Shown piece by piece: positions 25,228-34,167 of a stretch of DNA of 64,000 bases (within the stretch, counting starts at the first letter, position 1; each line of letters begins with the position of its first letter). The notes beneath the pieces are model-generated. The model saw only the letters and a program-made list of their open reading frames with translations. It made no database searches and was not told the origin of the DNA. The position numbers and the translations under genes are program-made. The DNA comes from Rhizobium sp. RU36D (GTDB taxonomy: Bacteria > Pseudomonadota > Alphaproteobacteria > Rhizobiales > Rhizobiaceae), in NCBI RefSeq assembly GCF_900176345.1, contig NZ_FWXU01000002.1:1-64000 (forward strand), written 5' to 3'.

Positions 25228-26427
25228 ATGAGCTACTTGAAAAAACTGACCATGGGTGTTGCCCTTGGCGCCATGCTGGTTGCCGGTGGTGCCCAGGCGG
25301 AAACCGTTCGTTTCTGGTATCACTTCGACAACCCGGAAAACCCGATGGCGGACCTCGTGAAGAAATTCGAGGCGGCCAATCCCGGCATCACGATCGAAGC
25401 CGAAAACGTGCCGTGGAACAGCTATTACGACACGCTCTACACCTCGCTGGTCGGCGGCAATGCGCCTGATGCGGCCATGGTCAAGCTGTTCGCCCAGCCG
25501 CGCCTGGTCGAGATGGGTGCGCTGGAGCCGATCAGCGAGCGCATCGATGCCTGGCCGGGCAAGGCCGACCTGCTCGACAACCTGCTGGAACTCAACAAGT
25601 CTTCCGATGGCCAGCAATACTATCTGCCGATCCAGTATGTGGCGCTCTATCTCTATTATCGCGCCGACCTGTTCGAGCAGGCGGGCCTCAAACCCCCGAC
25701 GACCTGCGAGGAATTCCGCGACGCCGCCATCAAGCTGACCAAGGCGCCCGACACCTATGGCTTCGGCCTGCGCGGCGGCAAGGGCGGCTGGGACCAGTGG
25801 GGCGCATTCGTGCTTTCCCAGGGTGCCGAGTTGAAAAAAGGCGGCCTGACCAATGACAAGGCTGTCGCCGCCAACCAGTGGCTGATCGACCTGTTCCAGA
25901 AGGACAAGGTCATTCCGCCATCTGCCCCCAATGACGGCTTCCAGGAAATCACGGGCGCCTTCAAGAGCGGCAAGACGGCCATGACGATCCATCACATCGG
26001 CTCGTCCAACGACATGGTGAAGGCGCTCGGCGACAAGGTCTCCGCCGTACCGGTGCCGGAATGCGGCGGCGGTCGCTGGACCTCCTATGGCGATGAATCG
26101 CTGGCGATCTTCTCCGCTTCGGAAGCCAAGGATGCCGCGTGGAAGTGGATCTCCTTCCTGGCGGAAGGCGAGAACAACGTGGCCTTCAACAAGGCGACCG
26201 GCCAGATGACCGTGACCCAGAGCGGCGCCGCCAACTGGACGCTGCATGAGCGCCGCTTCGTCGATGCCACGGTCGCCTCGCTGCCCTTCGCGCATGTCCT
26301 GCCGCAGAACACGGCAACGTCGGAATTCGTCAACACCGCCTGGCAGACCAACATGCAGCAGGCGCTGACCGGCCAGATCACGTCAAAGCAGATGATGGAG
26401 CAACTGGAAGCCCTGTTCGCGCAGTAA
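25228..26427 (+). CDS. periplasmic sugar-binding protein, family 1
   Basis: A 399-residue protein from ATG 25228, with AGGAGGAGG just upstream. Residues 1-24 are a signal peptide ending in GGAQA. The mature part starts ETVRFWYHFDNPENP and follows the maltose/glycerol-3-phosphate type: PDAAMVKLF, YYLPIQYVALYLYYRADLF, and FKSGKTAMTIHHIGSS. It delivers ligand to the two permeases downstream. A strong terminator-like hairpin follows 40 bases after its stop. The ligand could be an acylated or cyclic sugar given the neighbouring hydrolase. Confidence 0.92.
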   Translation: MSYLKKLTMGVALGAMLVAGGAQAETVRFWYHFDNPENPMADLVKKFEAANPGITIEAENVPWNSYYDTLYTSLVGGNAPDAAMVKLFAQPRLVEMGALEPISERIDAWPGKADLLDNLLELNKSSDGQQYYLPIQYVALYLYYRADLFEQAGLKPPTTCEEFRDAAIKLTKAPDTYGFGLRGGKGGWDQWGAFVLSQGAELKKGGLTNDKAVAANQWLIDLFQKDKVIPPSAPNDGFQEITGAFKSGKTAMTIHHIGSSNDMVKALGDKVSAVPVPECGGGRWTSYGDESLAIFSASEAKDAAWKWISFLAEGENNVAFNKATGQMTVTQSGAANWTLHERRFVDATVASLPFAHVLPQNTATSEFVNTAWQTNMQQALTGQITSKQMMEQLEALFAQ

Positions 26428-26466
26428 CACGGATCCTCCCGAGGGGGCGTGCGAGCGCCACCTCGA

Positions 26467-26505
26467 CCCTCTCCCCGTCTCCGTATCCGGGGAGAGGGCC
26501 TTTTT
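26467..26505 (+). terminator. terminator-like hairpin between binding-protein and permease genes
   Basis: CCCTCTCCCC (26467-26476) pairs perfectly with GGGGAGAGGG (26489-26498) and is followed by CCTTTTT (to 26505). This is the form of a rho-independent terminator. As the permease genes follow on the same strand without a clear new promoter, partial termination would yield more binding protein than permease. Confidence 0.75.
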
Positions 26506-26617
26506 GCCACACCAGAAAGGGCCTTTTGCCAAGCAAACAAGGCCTTTCCTTCGAACCCATACCCGCCCGGCCTTCGGGCGGCCTTCTCCACCCAGCCGCA
26601 AGGCGAGGATCAAGATC

Positions 26618-27541
26618 ATGTCGACCGTTGTTTCACCCCGTCAGCCCGCCGTCGTTATAGCGCCTCAGCTATCGACCCGGCTGATGCCCTATGCGCTTCT
26701 GGCGCCGGCCTTCCTGGTCACCCTGTTCATCGTCTTCTTCCCCATGGCGCAGGCGGTCTATACCAGCTTCTTCGACCTGATCCTGTGGAAGCCGAATGCC
26801 TCGAAATTTGTCGGTTTCGGCAATTATATCAAGCTGTTCGCTGATCCGGTCTTCTGGACGGCGCTGGGGCATACCGCCGTGTGGATCGGGCTTACCGTGC
26901 CCCTGCAGATGGGGCTCGGGCTGATCACCGCCTTGCTGCTGAACCGGGAATTCCCCTGGCGCGGCCTGGCGCGAGCGCTGATCATCATTCCCTGGGCGCT
27001 GCCATCTGTGGTCATCGCGTTGATGTGGCGGTGGATCTATGACCCCAATACCGGCGTGCTGAACGACATCCTGTTGCACCTCTCCATCGTGCAGACGGCT
27101 GTGCCGTGGCTGGCCGATCCCGATCTCGCGCTCTATGCCATCATCGCCACGCTCACCTGGCAGGGTTTTCCCTTCTTCGCGGTCATGATCCTCGCTGGTC
27201 TTCAGGGCATTCCGAAAAGTCAGTACGAGGCCGCCTCGATCGATGGCGCCAGCGCCTGGCGGCAGTTCCGCCATATCACGCTACCGGGCATCGCCCCCGT
27301 GCTTGGCACTGCCGGTCTGCTCAGGGTCATCTGGGTTGCCAATTCCATGGACGTGATCTTCGTCATGACCGGCGGTGGCCCCGGCTATGCCACCCACACG
27401 CTGCCGCTCTACGCCTTTGTCCGCGCCCGGCAGAACCTCGATTTCGGCTATGGCACGGCGATCGCTGTCACCTTCACCCTGCTGCTCGGCGCCGTCGTCG
27501 CCGTCTATCTGATCCGCACCATGAAGGAGGTCGAACGATGA
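26618..27541 (+). CDS. sugar ABC transporter permease, MalF/UgpA type
   Basis: A 307-residue protein from ATG 26618, preceded by GCGAGGA; the frame is open further upstream but without a start of good quality. Six membrane segments are visible, beginning with LMPYALLAPAFLVTLFIVFFPMAQ. The coupling loop is YEAASIDGASAWRQFRHITLPGI (the EAA motif). It forms a heterodimeric channel with the next gene product. It overlaps that gene as ATGA. Confidence 0.92.
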   Translation: MSTVVSPRQPAVVIAPQLSTRLMPYALLAPAFLVTLFIVFFPMAQAVYTSFFDLILWKPNASKFVGFGNYIKLFADPVFWTALGHTAVWIGLTVPLQMGLGLITALLLNREFPWRGLARALIIIPWALPSVVIALMWRWIYDPNTGVLNDILLHLSIVQTAVPWLADPDLALYAIIATLTWQGFPFFAVMILAGLQGIPKSQYEAASIDGASAWRQFRHITLPGIAPVLGTAGLLRVIWVANSMDVIFVMTGGGPGYATHTLPLYAFVRARQNLDFGYGTAIAVTFTLLLGAVVAVYLIRTMKEVER

Positions 27542-28371
27542 ACCAGCCCTCGACGCTCCGCCGCATCCTGACCACCGACCTGCCGGTGGCCATCATCGTG
27601 CTTTTCGCCATGGCGCCCTTCGCCTGGATCATCCTGACCTCCCTGACACCGACCGATATCCTGAATGCAACGGGTGTATCGCTTGACCCAACGGGCTGGA
27701 GCTTCGACAATTATGTCAGGCTGTTCCGCCAGACGAGCTTCCTCGGCAACATGCTGGACAGCCTGATCATCGCGGCCGGCACTGTCGTCATCGGCCTTCT
27801 TGTGTCGGTCACCGCGGCCTATGCCTTCTCGCGCTTCCGCTTTCCCGGCCGCAAGCTGGTCATGCTGCAGTTCCTGCTGATCAACATGTTCCCGATCGTG
27901 TTGCTGATCCTGCCGCTGTTCATGCTGATGCGCAAAGCCGGCATTCTCGACACCCATTTCGGCCTGATCCTTGCCAATGCCACTGTCGCCATTCCCTTCG
28001 CGGTGTGGATGCTGACCAGCTATATCGGCGCCATCCCCAAGAGCCTGGATGAGGCTGCCATGATCGACGGTTGTTCGCGGTTGACGGCCCTGCGCCGCGT
28101 CGTCCTGCCGCTGACCATGCCCGGCATCATCTCCACCGGCATCTACATCTTCATCACCGCCTGGAACGAATATCTCTATGCACTGACGCTTGGCGGTAGA
28201 AACGTCCGGCCGGTGACGGTGGCGATCCAGACGCTGATCGGCGAATACCAGATCGAGTGGGGTTTGCTCTCGGCCGGCGCGGTCGTCGGCGCCATGCCGG
28301 CCACCATCCTGTTTCTCATCGTCCAGCGTCGCCTGATCGGCGGTCTTACCCAAGGGGCCGTCAAGGGCTGA
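27538..28371 (+). CDS. sugar ABC transporter permease, MalG/UgpE type
   Basis: A 277-residue membrane protein with six segments. The start ATG 27538 overlaps the previous stop. Family features are [30 protein letters not shown], and the EAA loop [27 protein letters not shown], with the late [13 protein letters not shown]. It pairs with the preceding permease and uses the divergent MalK-type ATPase. Confidence 0.92.
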   Translation: MNQPSTLRRILTTDLPVAIIVLFAMAPFAWIILTSLTPTDILNATGVSLDPTGWSFDNYVRLFRQTSFLGNMLDSLIIAAGTVVIGLLVSVTAAYAFSRFRFPGRKLVMLQFLLINMFPIVLLILPLFMLMRKAGILDTHFGLILANATVAIPFAVWMLTSYIGAIPKSLDEAAMIDGCSRLTALRRVVLPLTMPGIISTGIYIFITAWNEYLYALTLGGRNVRPVTVAIQTLIGEYQIEWGLLSAGAVVGAMPATILFLIVQRRLIGGLTQGAVKG

Positions 28372-28395
28372 GTTTTTAGAAGTAAAGGAATGACC

Positions 28396-29277
28396 ATGAA
28401 CCCCGTCGGGTTGATTTCAATGCAGTATGCAAGGCCATTTACGGCCGAGCATTTCCATCTCTTTTCCCGCATGCGCGAACTCGGCTATGATTTCGTCGAG
28501 CTTTTGGTGCCAGAGCCCGGCGAACTTGTCCTCGCCGACACCCGCAAGGCGCTGGAGGATGCCGGTCTCGGCGTGGTGCTCGCCGCCCGCGTCAACCTGG
28601 AGCGCAACCTCTCGTCGGAGGACCAGACCGCCTATCGCAACGGTGTCGATTATCTGAAATATGCCGCCGATACGGCCGCCGCCCTAGGCGCCACCATCGT
28701 CGGCGGGCCTCTGACGGGCAATCCGCTGGTGTTTGCCGGCCGTGCGCCCAAGCCTGTCGAGGAAAGCGAGCGCCATGCCCGCAAGGCGCGCTGCGTTGCC
28801 GGGTTGCGCGATGCCGGCGACCATGCGGAAAAGCTCGGCGTGACGCTGGCGGTCGAGCCGCTCAATCGCTTCGAAAGCGATGTGCTCTGCACGACGCAGC
28901 AGGCCATGGAACTGCTGGACGCCGTGTCCCATCCCGCGGTGAAGATGATGCTCGACACCTTCCACATGCATATGGAAGAAGCCGACATTGCCGAGGCCAT
29001 CCTTCTAGCCGGTGACCGGCTGGTGCATTTCCAGGCCAATGAAAACCATCGCGGCTTCCCGGGCACCGGCGCGACCGATTGGGTGAGCGTCTTCCGGGCA
29101 CTGCACCAGGTCGGCTACAAGGGCCCGGTCTCGCTCGAACCCTTCCGCCGCAATGACGACCGCTTCGGCGTTCCCTTCGCCCAGTGGCGCCCGCCGCACG
29201 AGGACGAAAGCGAGCGGTTGGCCCAGAGCGCCAATTTCATCAAATCCCACATCATGCTGACGGAATATCGCAGATGA
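28396..29277 (+). CDS. sugar-phosphate isomerase/epimerase-like TIM barrel protein
   Basis: A 293-residue protein from ATG 28396, with AAAGGA at a proper distance; an ATG two codons earlier is too close to that site. The ketose 3-epimerase pattern is complete: GYDFVELLVPEPGE, TLAVEPLNRFESDVL (catalytic Glu), MMLDTFHMHMEEAD (metal Asp and His), HFQANENHRGFPGTG, and VSLEPF (second Glu). It likely epimerises or isomerises the imported sugar. It lies 24 bases after the permease stop and overlaps the oxidoreductase gene. Confidence 0.87.
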   Translation: MNPVGLISMQYARPFTAEHFHLFSRMRELGYDFVELLVPEPGELVLADTRKALEDAGLGVVLAARVNLERNLSSEDQTAYRNGVDYLKYAADTAAALGATIVGGPLTGNPLVFAGRAPKPVEESERHARKARCVAGLRDAGDHAEKLGVTLAVEPLNRFESDVLCTTQQAMELLDAVSHPAVKMMLDTFHMHMEEADIAEAILLAGDRLVHFQANENHRGFPGTGATDWVSVFRALHQVGYKGPVSLEPFRRNDDRFGVPFAQWRPPHEDESERLAQSANFIKSHIMLTEYRR

Positions 29278-30269
29278 CACTGAAAATCGGCTGGATCGGT
29301 TGCGGCGTGCACGCAACCCAGATGCTTCTTCCCCAGGTGGTACGCCACGACGTGCAGCTTGCCGCGCTTTGCGATATCGACGGCGCCCGGCTTGCCGCGG
29401 CGGGCCGCCAGTTCGGCGTGTCCAAACTGACCAACGATGCCGCGGAACTCATCGCAACGCCGGGGCTCGATGCCATCGGCATGGCTGTCGGTCCCGACCA
29501 GCATCTGCTGTTCGGCAAGGCGGCCCTGGAACGGGGCCTGCCGGTCTTCATGGAAAAGCCGCCATCGGGCAGTGCGGCCGGCGCGCGCGAGCTGCTGGCC
29601 GCCTCTGAAAAGGCGAAAAAACCGCTGCTTGTGGGTTTCATGAAGCGCTATTCCGCCGGCAACAAGATCGCGGCGAACATCGTCAAGTCGGGCCGCTTCG
29701 GTCAGGTGCTGGGTCTCACGGGCTATTACATGACGGCGCCCGGCTATTTCGTCGGCAATGTCGATTACACCGGCTTCTTCCTGCACCACTGCGTGCACTA
29801 TATGGACCTCGTGTCCTTCCTCGTCTCCCCGGTGAAGAAGCTGACCGCCCGCAAGGTGGAGAAGGAGCCGGGCAAGGTGCTGTTCCATATCAGTCTGGAT
29901 TTCGAATGCGGCGCCATCGGCACCATCGCCATGGGCACGATCCAGTCCCGCGGTGCACCGGTCGAGCGCATCGAACTGATGGGCGACCACCAGCGCATCG
30001 AGGTGGACAATGTCATCGATGTCAAGTGGAACCGCAATCCCGCCTTCAAGATCGACGACCCCAGGGCGGCGCTGCTTGACGATGTCGACAGCCTGACCTG
30101 GAAGCCGAACTTCACCGCCGCAGCAAATGAAGACCCGAAGGGATACTACTCCCTGCTGCAGGACGTGATTCCGGCCCTGGGCGGCAAGGAAACGGCAGCC
30201 CCGACCATTGCGGACGGTGTCGTGGCCATGGATAGGCTGGAAACGCTGCGCCGGGAACTGGCACTGTAG
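29274..30269 (+). CDS. Gfo/Idh/MocA-family NAD(P)-dependent oxidoreductase
   Basis: A 331-residue protein from ATG 29274, which overlaps the epimerase stop as ATGA. The Rossmann start is KIGWIGCGVHATQMLLP, and MEKPPSGSAAGA carries the conserved EKP lysine near 90-95. The C-terminal beta-sheet domain has VDYTGFFLHHCVHYMDLV with the family His pair. These enzymes oxidise sugar hydroxyls, for example inositol or glucose derivatives. It closes the operon and would act together with the epimerase. A RIME-like repeat follows. Confidence 0.88.
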   Translation: MTLKIGWIGCGVHATQMLLPQVVRHDVQLAALCDIDGARLAAAGRQFGVSKLTNDAAELIATPGLDAIGMAVGPDQHLLFGKAALERGLPVFMEKPPSGSAAGARELLAASEKAKKPLLVGFMKRYSAGNKIAANIVKSGRFGQVLGLTGYYMTAPGYFVGNVDYTGFFLHHCVHYMDLVSFLVSPVKKLTARKVEKEPGKVLFHISLDFECGAIGTIAMGTIQSRGAPVERIELMGDHQRIEVDNVIDVKWNRNPAFKIDDPRAALLDDVDSLTWKPNFTAAANEDPKGYYSLLQDVIPALGGKETAAPTIADGVVAMDRLETLRRELAL

Positions 30270-30300
30270 GGTAGGCAAACAGGGTGTGCTGCGGTTGCAG

Positions 30301-30405
30301 ACTGAAGCGTGTCGCGATCTTTCAGATTCGCTTCTACGCTTCAGTCCCTTGTTTTCCGCATGTCGTGGTCGCAAAACCGCTGCGCACTTTTGCGCGACAT
30401 GCTTT
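30301..30405. repeat. RIME-like two-hairpin intergenic repeat, copy 2
   Basis: The first hairpin pairs ACTGAAGCGT (30301-30310) with ACGCTTCAGT (30336-30345). The second pairs GCATGTCG (30358-30365) with CGACATGC (30395-30402) around GCAAAACCGC. Order, spacing and loop sequences match copies 1 and 3. It lies between convergent genes and directly abuts a MITE-like element. Confidence 0.8.
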
Positions 30406-30677
30406 AGAGCCTTTCAGGGTTAACTAGAAGCGTTCTGCCGGAGCAGATTTTCGTCAGGGCAGAGGCGATTGGCGACGGGCATACCCTGGGTACGTCCGAG
30501 CCGATCGCCTCTGATCCTGGCGGAAAGATGCCCGGCCCTTCGGGCTGGCTGAAACGGGCCGCCTGGTCGACCGACCGGCTTGGCCGTAGAGCCTGGCTAC
30601 GACGCGCGCCGGTCGGTCCACCATCCGACTCCGTTTGAGCCAGCAGAACGCTTCTATTTGACCCTGAAAGGCTCTAA
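30404..30677. mobile_element. MITE-like 274-bp element with 35-bp terminal inverted repeats
   Basis: The left end (30404-30438) and the right end (30643-30677, reversed) agree at 33 of 35 positions, beginning TTAGAGCCTTTCAGGGT. Inside are two further inverted repeats: 30447-30473 with 30499-30526, centred on a short palindrome at ATACCCTGGGTA, and GACCGACCGG (30569-30578) with CCGGTCGGTC (30609-30618). It has no coding capacity. The right end contains the stop codon of the DeoR gene. No clear target duplication was seen. Confidence 0.75.
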
Positions 30678-31483
30678 GACGCGATCAGGACTTCCACGCC
30701 ACGCCGCTCGAACTCGCGCGCGACCCGGTCCGGAATGCCATCATCGGTGATCAGGGACTGGATCACGTCGAGGGAACTCAGGCGGGTGAAGGAGGATCGG
30801 CCGATCTTGGTGGAGTCGGCGACCAGGTAGACATGGGCCGCCGCCTTGATCATCGCTTCCTTCAACTGAAGATCGGCAAAGGACGGATAGGTCAGTCCGG
30901 CTTCCAGATCGACGCCGGCGGTGGCGAGGAAAAGCTTCCCGGCAAAGATGTTGCTGAAATACTCGACCGACTTGTCGCCCGAAAGGGACAAAGTCGGCGA
31001 CTTGAACTGGCCGCCGGGCATATGCACGGCGAAGGTGGGCACGGCGCCCAGGATGATCGCGATGTTCAGCGCATTGGTGATCAGGGTCAGATTGCGACGG
31101 GTGGTCAACCGCATGGCGATCTCGGTCGTCGTGGTACCCGCATCAAGGATCAGCGTTTCTCCGTCCTTGACGAGCCCTGCCGCCAAGGCGCCGATCTTGC
31201 GCTTCTTGTCCATGTTCTCCTGGTGGTGCAGGGTCATGGTGCCGACCTGGGGCGCCACCGGGTTCAGATAGGCGCCGCCATGTTCGCGGGTGATGAAGCC
31301 GTCATTTTCCAGCCGCTCCAGATCCTGCCGGATCGTGGCTTCCGACACATGGAAGGCTGAGGCCAGTTCACGCACACGGGCAGACCCCTCCTCCTGGAGC
31401 CACTCCAGAATCCGGCGGCGCCGCGGCTCGGAAAGCAGCCCCACCATGGATTCGGAAGAGTCATTGTCCGTCTTCGAGTCCAT
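30674..31483 (-). CDS. DeoR-family regulator of the pentose (apiose-like) locus
   Basis: A 269-residue regulator from ATG 31483; other starts at 31510 (TTG) and 31447 are possible. The helix-turn-helix contains ARVRELASAFHVSEATIRQDLERLENDGFI. The sensing domain has ETLILDAGTTTTEIAMRL (phosphosugar site) and ITDDGIPDRVAREFERRG. It follows the RbsABC-type genes on the same strand, 94 bases after the permease, and probably controls them and the divergent isomerase operon. Its stop codon is formed by the end of the MITE-like element. Confidence 0.9.
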   Translation of the reverse strand: MDSKTDNDSSESMVGLLSEPRRRRILEWLQEEGSARVRELASAFHVSEATIRQDLERLENDGFITREHGGAYLNPVAPQVGTMTLHHQENMDKKRKIGALAAGLVKDGETLILDAGTTTTEIAMRLTTRRNLTLITNALNIAIILGAVPTFAVHMPGGQFKSPTLSLSGDKSVEYFSNIFAGKLFLATAGVDLEAGLTYPSFADLQLKEAMIKAAAHVYLVADSTKIGRSSFTRLSSLDVIQSLITDDGIPDRVAREFERRGVEVLIAS

Positions 31484-31508
31484 TCGCTGGCCCAAACCCC
31501 ATATTCGC

Positions 31509-31526
31509 AAACAGTAGAAACTGTTT
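31509..31526. promoter_or_regulatory. inverted repeat just upstream of deoR
   Basis: AAACAGT (31509-31515) and ACTGTTT (31520-31526) form a 7-bp inverted repeat around AGAA, 26 bases before the deoR ATG. It may be an operator or part of an internal promoter for deoR. A further imperfect stem-loop at 31536-31567 lies between it and the permease stop. Confidence 0.4.
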
Positions 31527-31576
31527 TGATCTTATCCAACGGCTCCCTTACAACAAGGGGCCGCTGGTGGAAATCC

Positions 31577-32641
31577 TCAGGCGGCCTGGCTCTGGAGCAC
31601 GACGCGGGCCTGCAGTTTCTGCTGCACCTGGTCGACCACGACAGCCGCGATGATGACAAGGCCCTTGATGACGGTCTGCCAGAAGGATGAAACGCCCATC
31701 ATGATCAGGCCATCGGCCAGGATGCCGATGACGAAGGCACCGATAATGGTGCCGCCAATGCGGCCGCGACCACCGGACATCGACGTGCCGCCCAGGACGG
31801 CCGCCGCGATCGCGTTGAGTTCAAACGTCTCGCCGGTAGCGGGATGGCTGGCCTGAAGCTGCGAGGCGATGATGAGGCCGACCAGGGCGGCGCAGAAGCC
31901 CGAAAACATGTAGACGAAGAGCTTGATGCGATCGACATTGACGCCGGACAGGGCCGCACCGCGTTCATTGCCGCCGACGGCATAGATGTGGCGGCCGAGC
32001 GGCGTGCGTGTCGCCAGGTAGGCGGCGAGCAGCGCGACGACGACCATGATCCAGACCGAGAGGGGAAGGCCGAACAGGCTGCCCGAGCCGATCAGCTTGA
32101 ACGTATCGGAACCATAGTCCGGATTGCCGGCGAGATTGGGGAACGTCCGCCCGTCCGAGAACAACAGGGCCGCACCACGGGCGACATAGAGCGTGCCCAG
32201 CGTCGCGATGAACGGCGCGACATTCAGCTTGGTGATCAGCACCCCATTGATAAGCCCGATCAGGATGCCGACGATCGAGACGATCAGGCAGATTTCCAGC
32301 GTATTGAACTGCAGGCTCCAGCCGATCTGCAGGTCGATGCCGTAGAGCACGAGATAGCCCGCGACCATGGCGCAAAGGCCGACGATCGACCCGACGGAGA
32401 GATCGATGCCGCCGGACACGATGACGAAGGTCATGCCCATGGCAAGCAGGGCATTCAGCGCCACATGCTTCGAGATGATTAGCATGTTCGCACCGGTGAG
32501 AAAGTTGGGTGCGGCGATGGCGAAAAAGGTGAAGACCAGGATCAAGGCGACAAAGGTCCGCATCTTCAGGAGAAGCAGCAGCATCGAGGTCTGCGAAGAC
32601 GGGCCGGCAATCTTGCTGCCGCTGGCGGTGGCTGTACTCAT
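31577..32641 (-). CDS. RbsC-type sugar ABC transporter permease
   Basis: A 354-residue protein from ATG 32641, overlapping the ATPase stop as ATGA. A longer open frame continues upstream but only reads through the ATPase gene out of frame. About ten hydrophobic segments are visible. The family motif GMTFVIVSGGIDLSVGSIVGL is near residue 75-95, and AVGGNERGAALSGVNVDR is the cytoplasmic loop. The end GGTIIGAFVIGILADGLIMMG matches the truncated copy at 16131-16288. It forms the homodimeric channel for RbsA. Confidence 0.92.
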   Translation of the reverse strand: MSTATASGSKIAGPSSQTSMLLLLLKMRTFVALILVFTFFAIAAPNFLTGANMLIISKHVALNALLAMGMTFVIVSGGIDLSVGSIVGLCAMVAGYLVLYGIDLQIGWSLQFNTLEICLIVSIVGILIGLINGVLITKLNVAPFIATLGTLYVARGAALLFSDGRTFPNLAGNPDYGSDTFKLIGSGSLFGLPLSVWIMVVVALLAAYLATRTPLGRHIYAVGGNERGAALSGVNVDRIKLFVYMFSGFCAALVGLIIASQLQASHPATGETFELNAIAAAVLGGTSMSGGRGRIGGTIIGAFVIGILADGLIMMGVSSFWQTVIKGLVIIAAVVVDQVQQKLQARVVLQSQAA

Positions 32642-34167
32642 CGGGATTGGACCTTGTTCAGATTGGGCGTGGCGGCGGAAATGACATCCGCTGCGGCGGC
32701 GCCGGCGGGAAAATCGCCGGTCAGCCTGCCATTGGCCATGACGAGAATGCGATCGGACAGAGCAAGCACCTCTTCCAGATCGGATGTGACGAAAAGGATG
32801 CCGAGACCATCGGCGGCCAGCTTGCGCATGGTGCGGAAGATCTCCGCCTTGGCGCCGATGTCGATGCCGCGGGACGGCTCGTCCATCAGGAGAATGCGCG
32901 GGCCGGTCATCAGGGCCTTGCCGATGACGACCTTCTGCTGGTTGCCACCGGACAGGCTTGAGACGGGATGTTCGAGGCTGGCGATCTTGATCGCCATGCG
33001 CTTGACGAAATCCGCGGCCTTGGCGGCTTCGGCCTTCAGGCTCAAATGAAAGCCGCGGGTGAAATCCCCAAGCGACGAGAGCGTGAGGTTTTCGCGAATG
33101 CTCATGATCTGCACCAGACCATCGCGCTTTCGGTCCTCGGGGATCAAGGCCAGGCCACGGCGGATCCTGCCGGAAACGCTTCTTTCGCGAACATACTCTC
33201 CGCCGATGAAGAGCTTTCCGGTGGAGGCGGGATGTTGCGCCATGATGCATTCCAGCAGTTCGGACCGCCCGGCACCCATCAGGCCATAGAGGCCGACAAT
33301 CTCGCCTGATCGTACCGACAGCGACATGTGGTCGACCACATAGCCGCCCGCGGGACTGGGCAGCGATATCTCCTCGACACGAAAGACCTCTTCGCCCAGG
33401 GCGTGGTTTTCGGTCTTCGGAAACTCCTTGGATGCGCTGCCGATCATGTTGGAGACGATCCAGGGGATATCGACACCATCCATGGAGCGCGCACCGGTGA
33501 TCACGCCGTCCCGCAACACGGTAATATAGTCGCCGATGCGGATCAGTTCCTCCAGGCGATGGGAGATATAGACAATTCCCACACCCTGGCGCTTCAGATC
33601 GCCGATGACGCGGAACAGCACCTCGACCTCCGCCGCCGAAAGGGCTGACGTGGGCTCGTCGAGGATCAGGATGCGCGCATTTTCGGCGAGCGCCTTGGCG
33701 ATCTCCACGATCTGCTGCTGGCCGATCCTGAGGCTTCCGAGCTGCGTATCGGGAGCGATATCCTGTTCCAGCCGCTTCATCAGCGCAGCCGCGACGGCCC
33801 GTTGGGCAGCCCGGTCGATATGGATGCCGCCGACCGTCTTTTCGTGACCGACGAAGATGTTCTCCGTCACCGTCAGGTTGGGAAACAGATTGAGTTCCTG
33901 GAAGACGATGCCGACGCCATGGCGGGCCGCATCCGTCCGGTCGGCAAAGACGACAGGCTTGCCGTCGAGCGTGATCGTGCCGCCATTCAACTGCTCGACC
34001 CCGGCGATGACCTTCATCAGGGTGGACTTGCCGGCGCCATTTTCGCCGACGAGGACATTGACCGCGCCCATGCGCAGATCGAAATCGACATTCTTCAAGG
34101 CCTGCGTGCCGGGATAGACCTTGGAGCCTGAGCGGATCGTCAGCCCGATCGGATGCGTCTCGCTCAT
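32638..34167 (-). CDS. RbsA-type dual-domain sugar ABC ATPase
   Basis: A 509-residue protein with two ATPase halves. The first half has GENGAGKST, LRIGQQQIVEIAKAL and LILDEPTSAL. The second half has the degenerate loop GLMGAGRSELLE, LSGGNQQKVVIGKAL and LLMDEPSRGID, as is normal for RbsA. It overlaps the lipoprotein gene and the permease gene by four bases each. It is full length, unlike the homologue at 16277-16756. Confidence 0.93.
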   Translation of the reverse strand: MSETHPIGLTIRSGSKVYPGTQALKNVDFDLRMGAVNVLVGENGAGKSTLMKVIAGVEQLNGGTITLDGKPVVFADRTDAARHGVGIVFQELNLFPNLTVTENIFVGHEKTVGGIHIDRAAQRAVAAALMKRLEQDIAPDTQLGSLRIGQQQIVEIAKALAENARILILDEPTSALSAAEVEVLFRVIGDLKRQGVGIVYISHRLEELIRIGDYITVLRDGVITGARSMDGVDIPWIVSNMIGSASKEFPKTENHALGEEVFRVEEISLPSPAGGYVVDHMSLSVRSGEIVGLYGLMGAGRSELLECIMAQHPASTGKLFIGGEYVRERSVSGRIRRGLALIPEDRKRDGLVQIMSIRENLTLSSLGDFTRGFHLSLKAEAAKAADFVKRMAIKIASLEHPVSSLSGGNQQKVVIGKALMTGPRILLMDEPSRGIDIGAKAEIFRTMRKLAADGLGILFVTSDLEEVLALSDRILVMANGRLTGDFPAGAAAADVISAATPNLNKVQSR

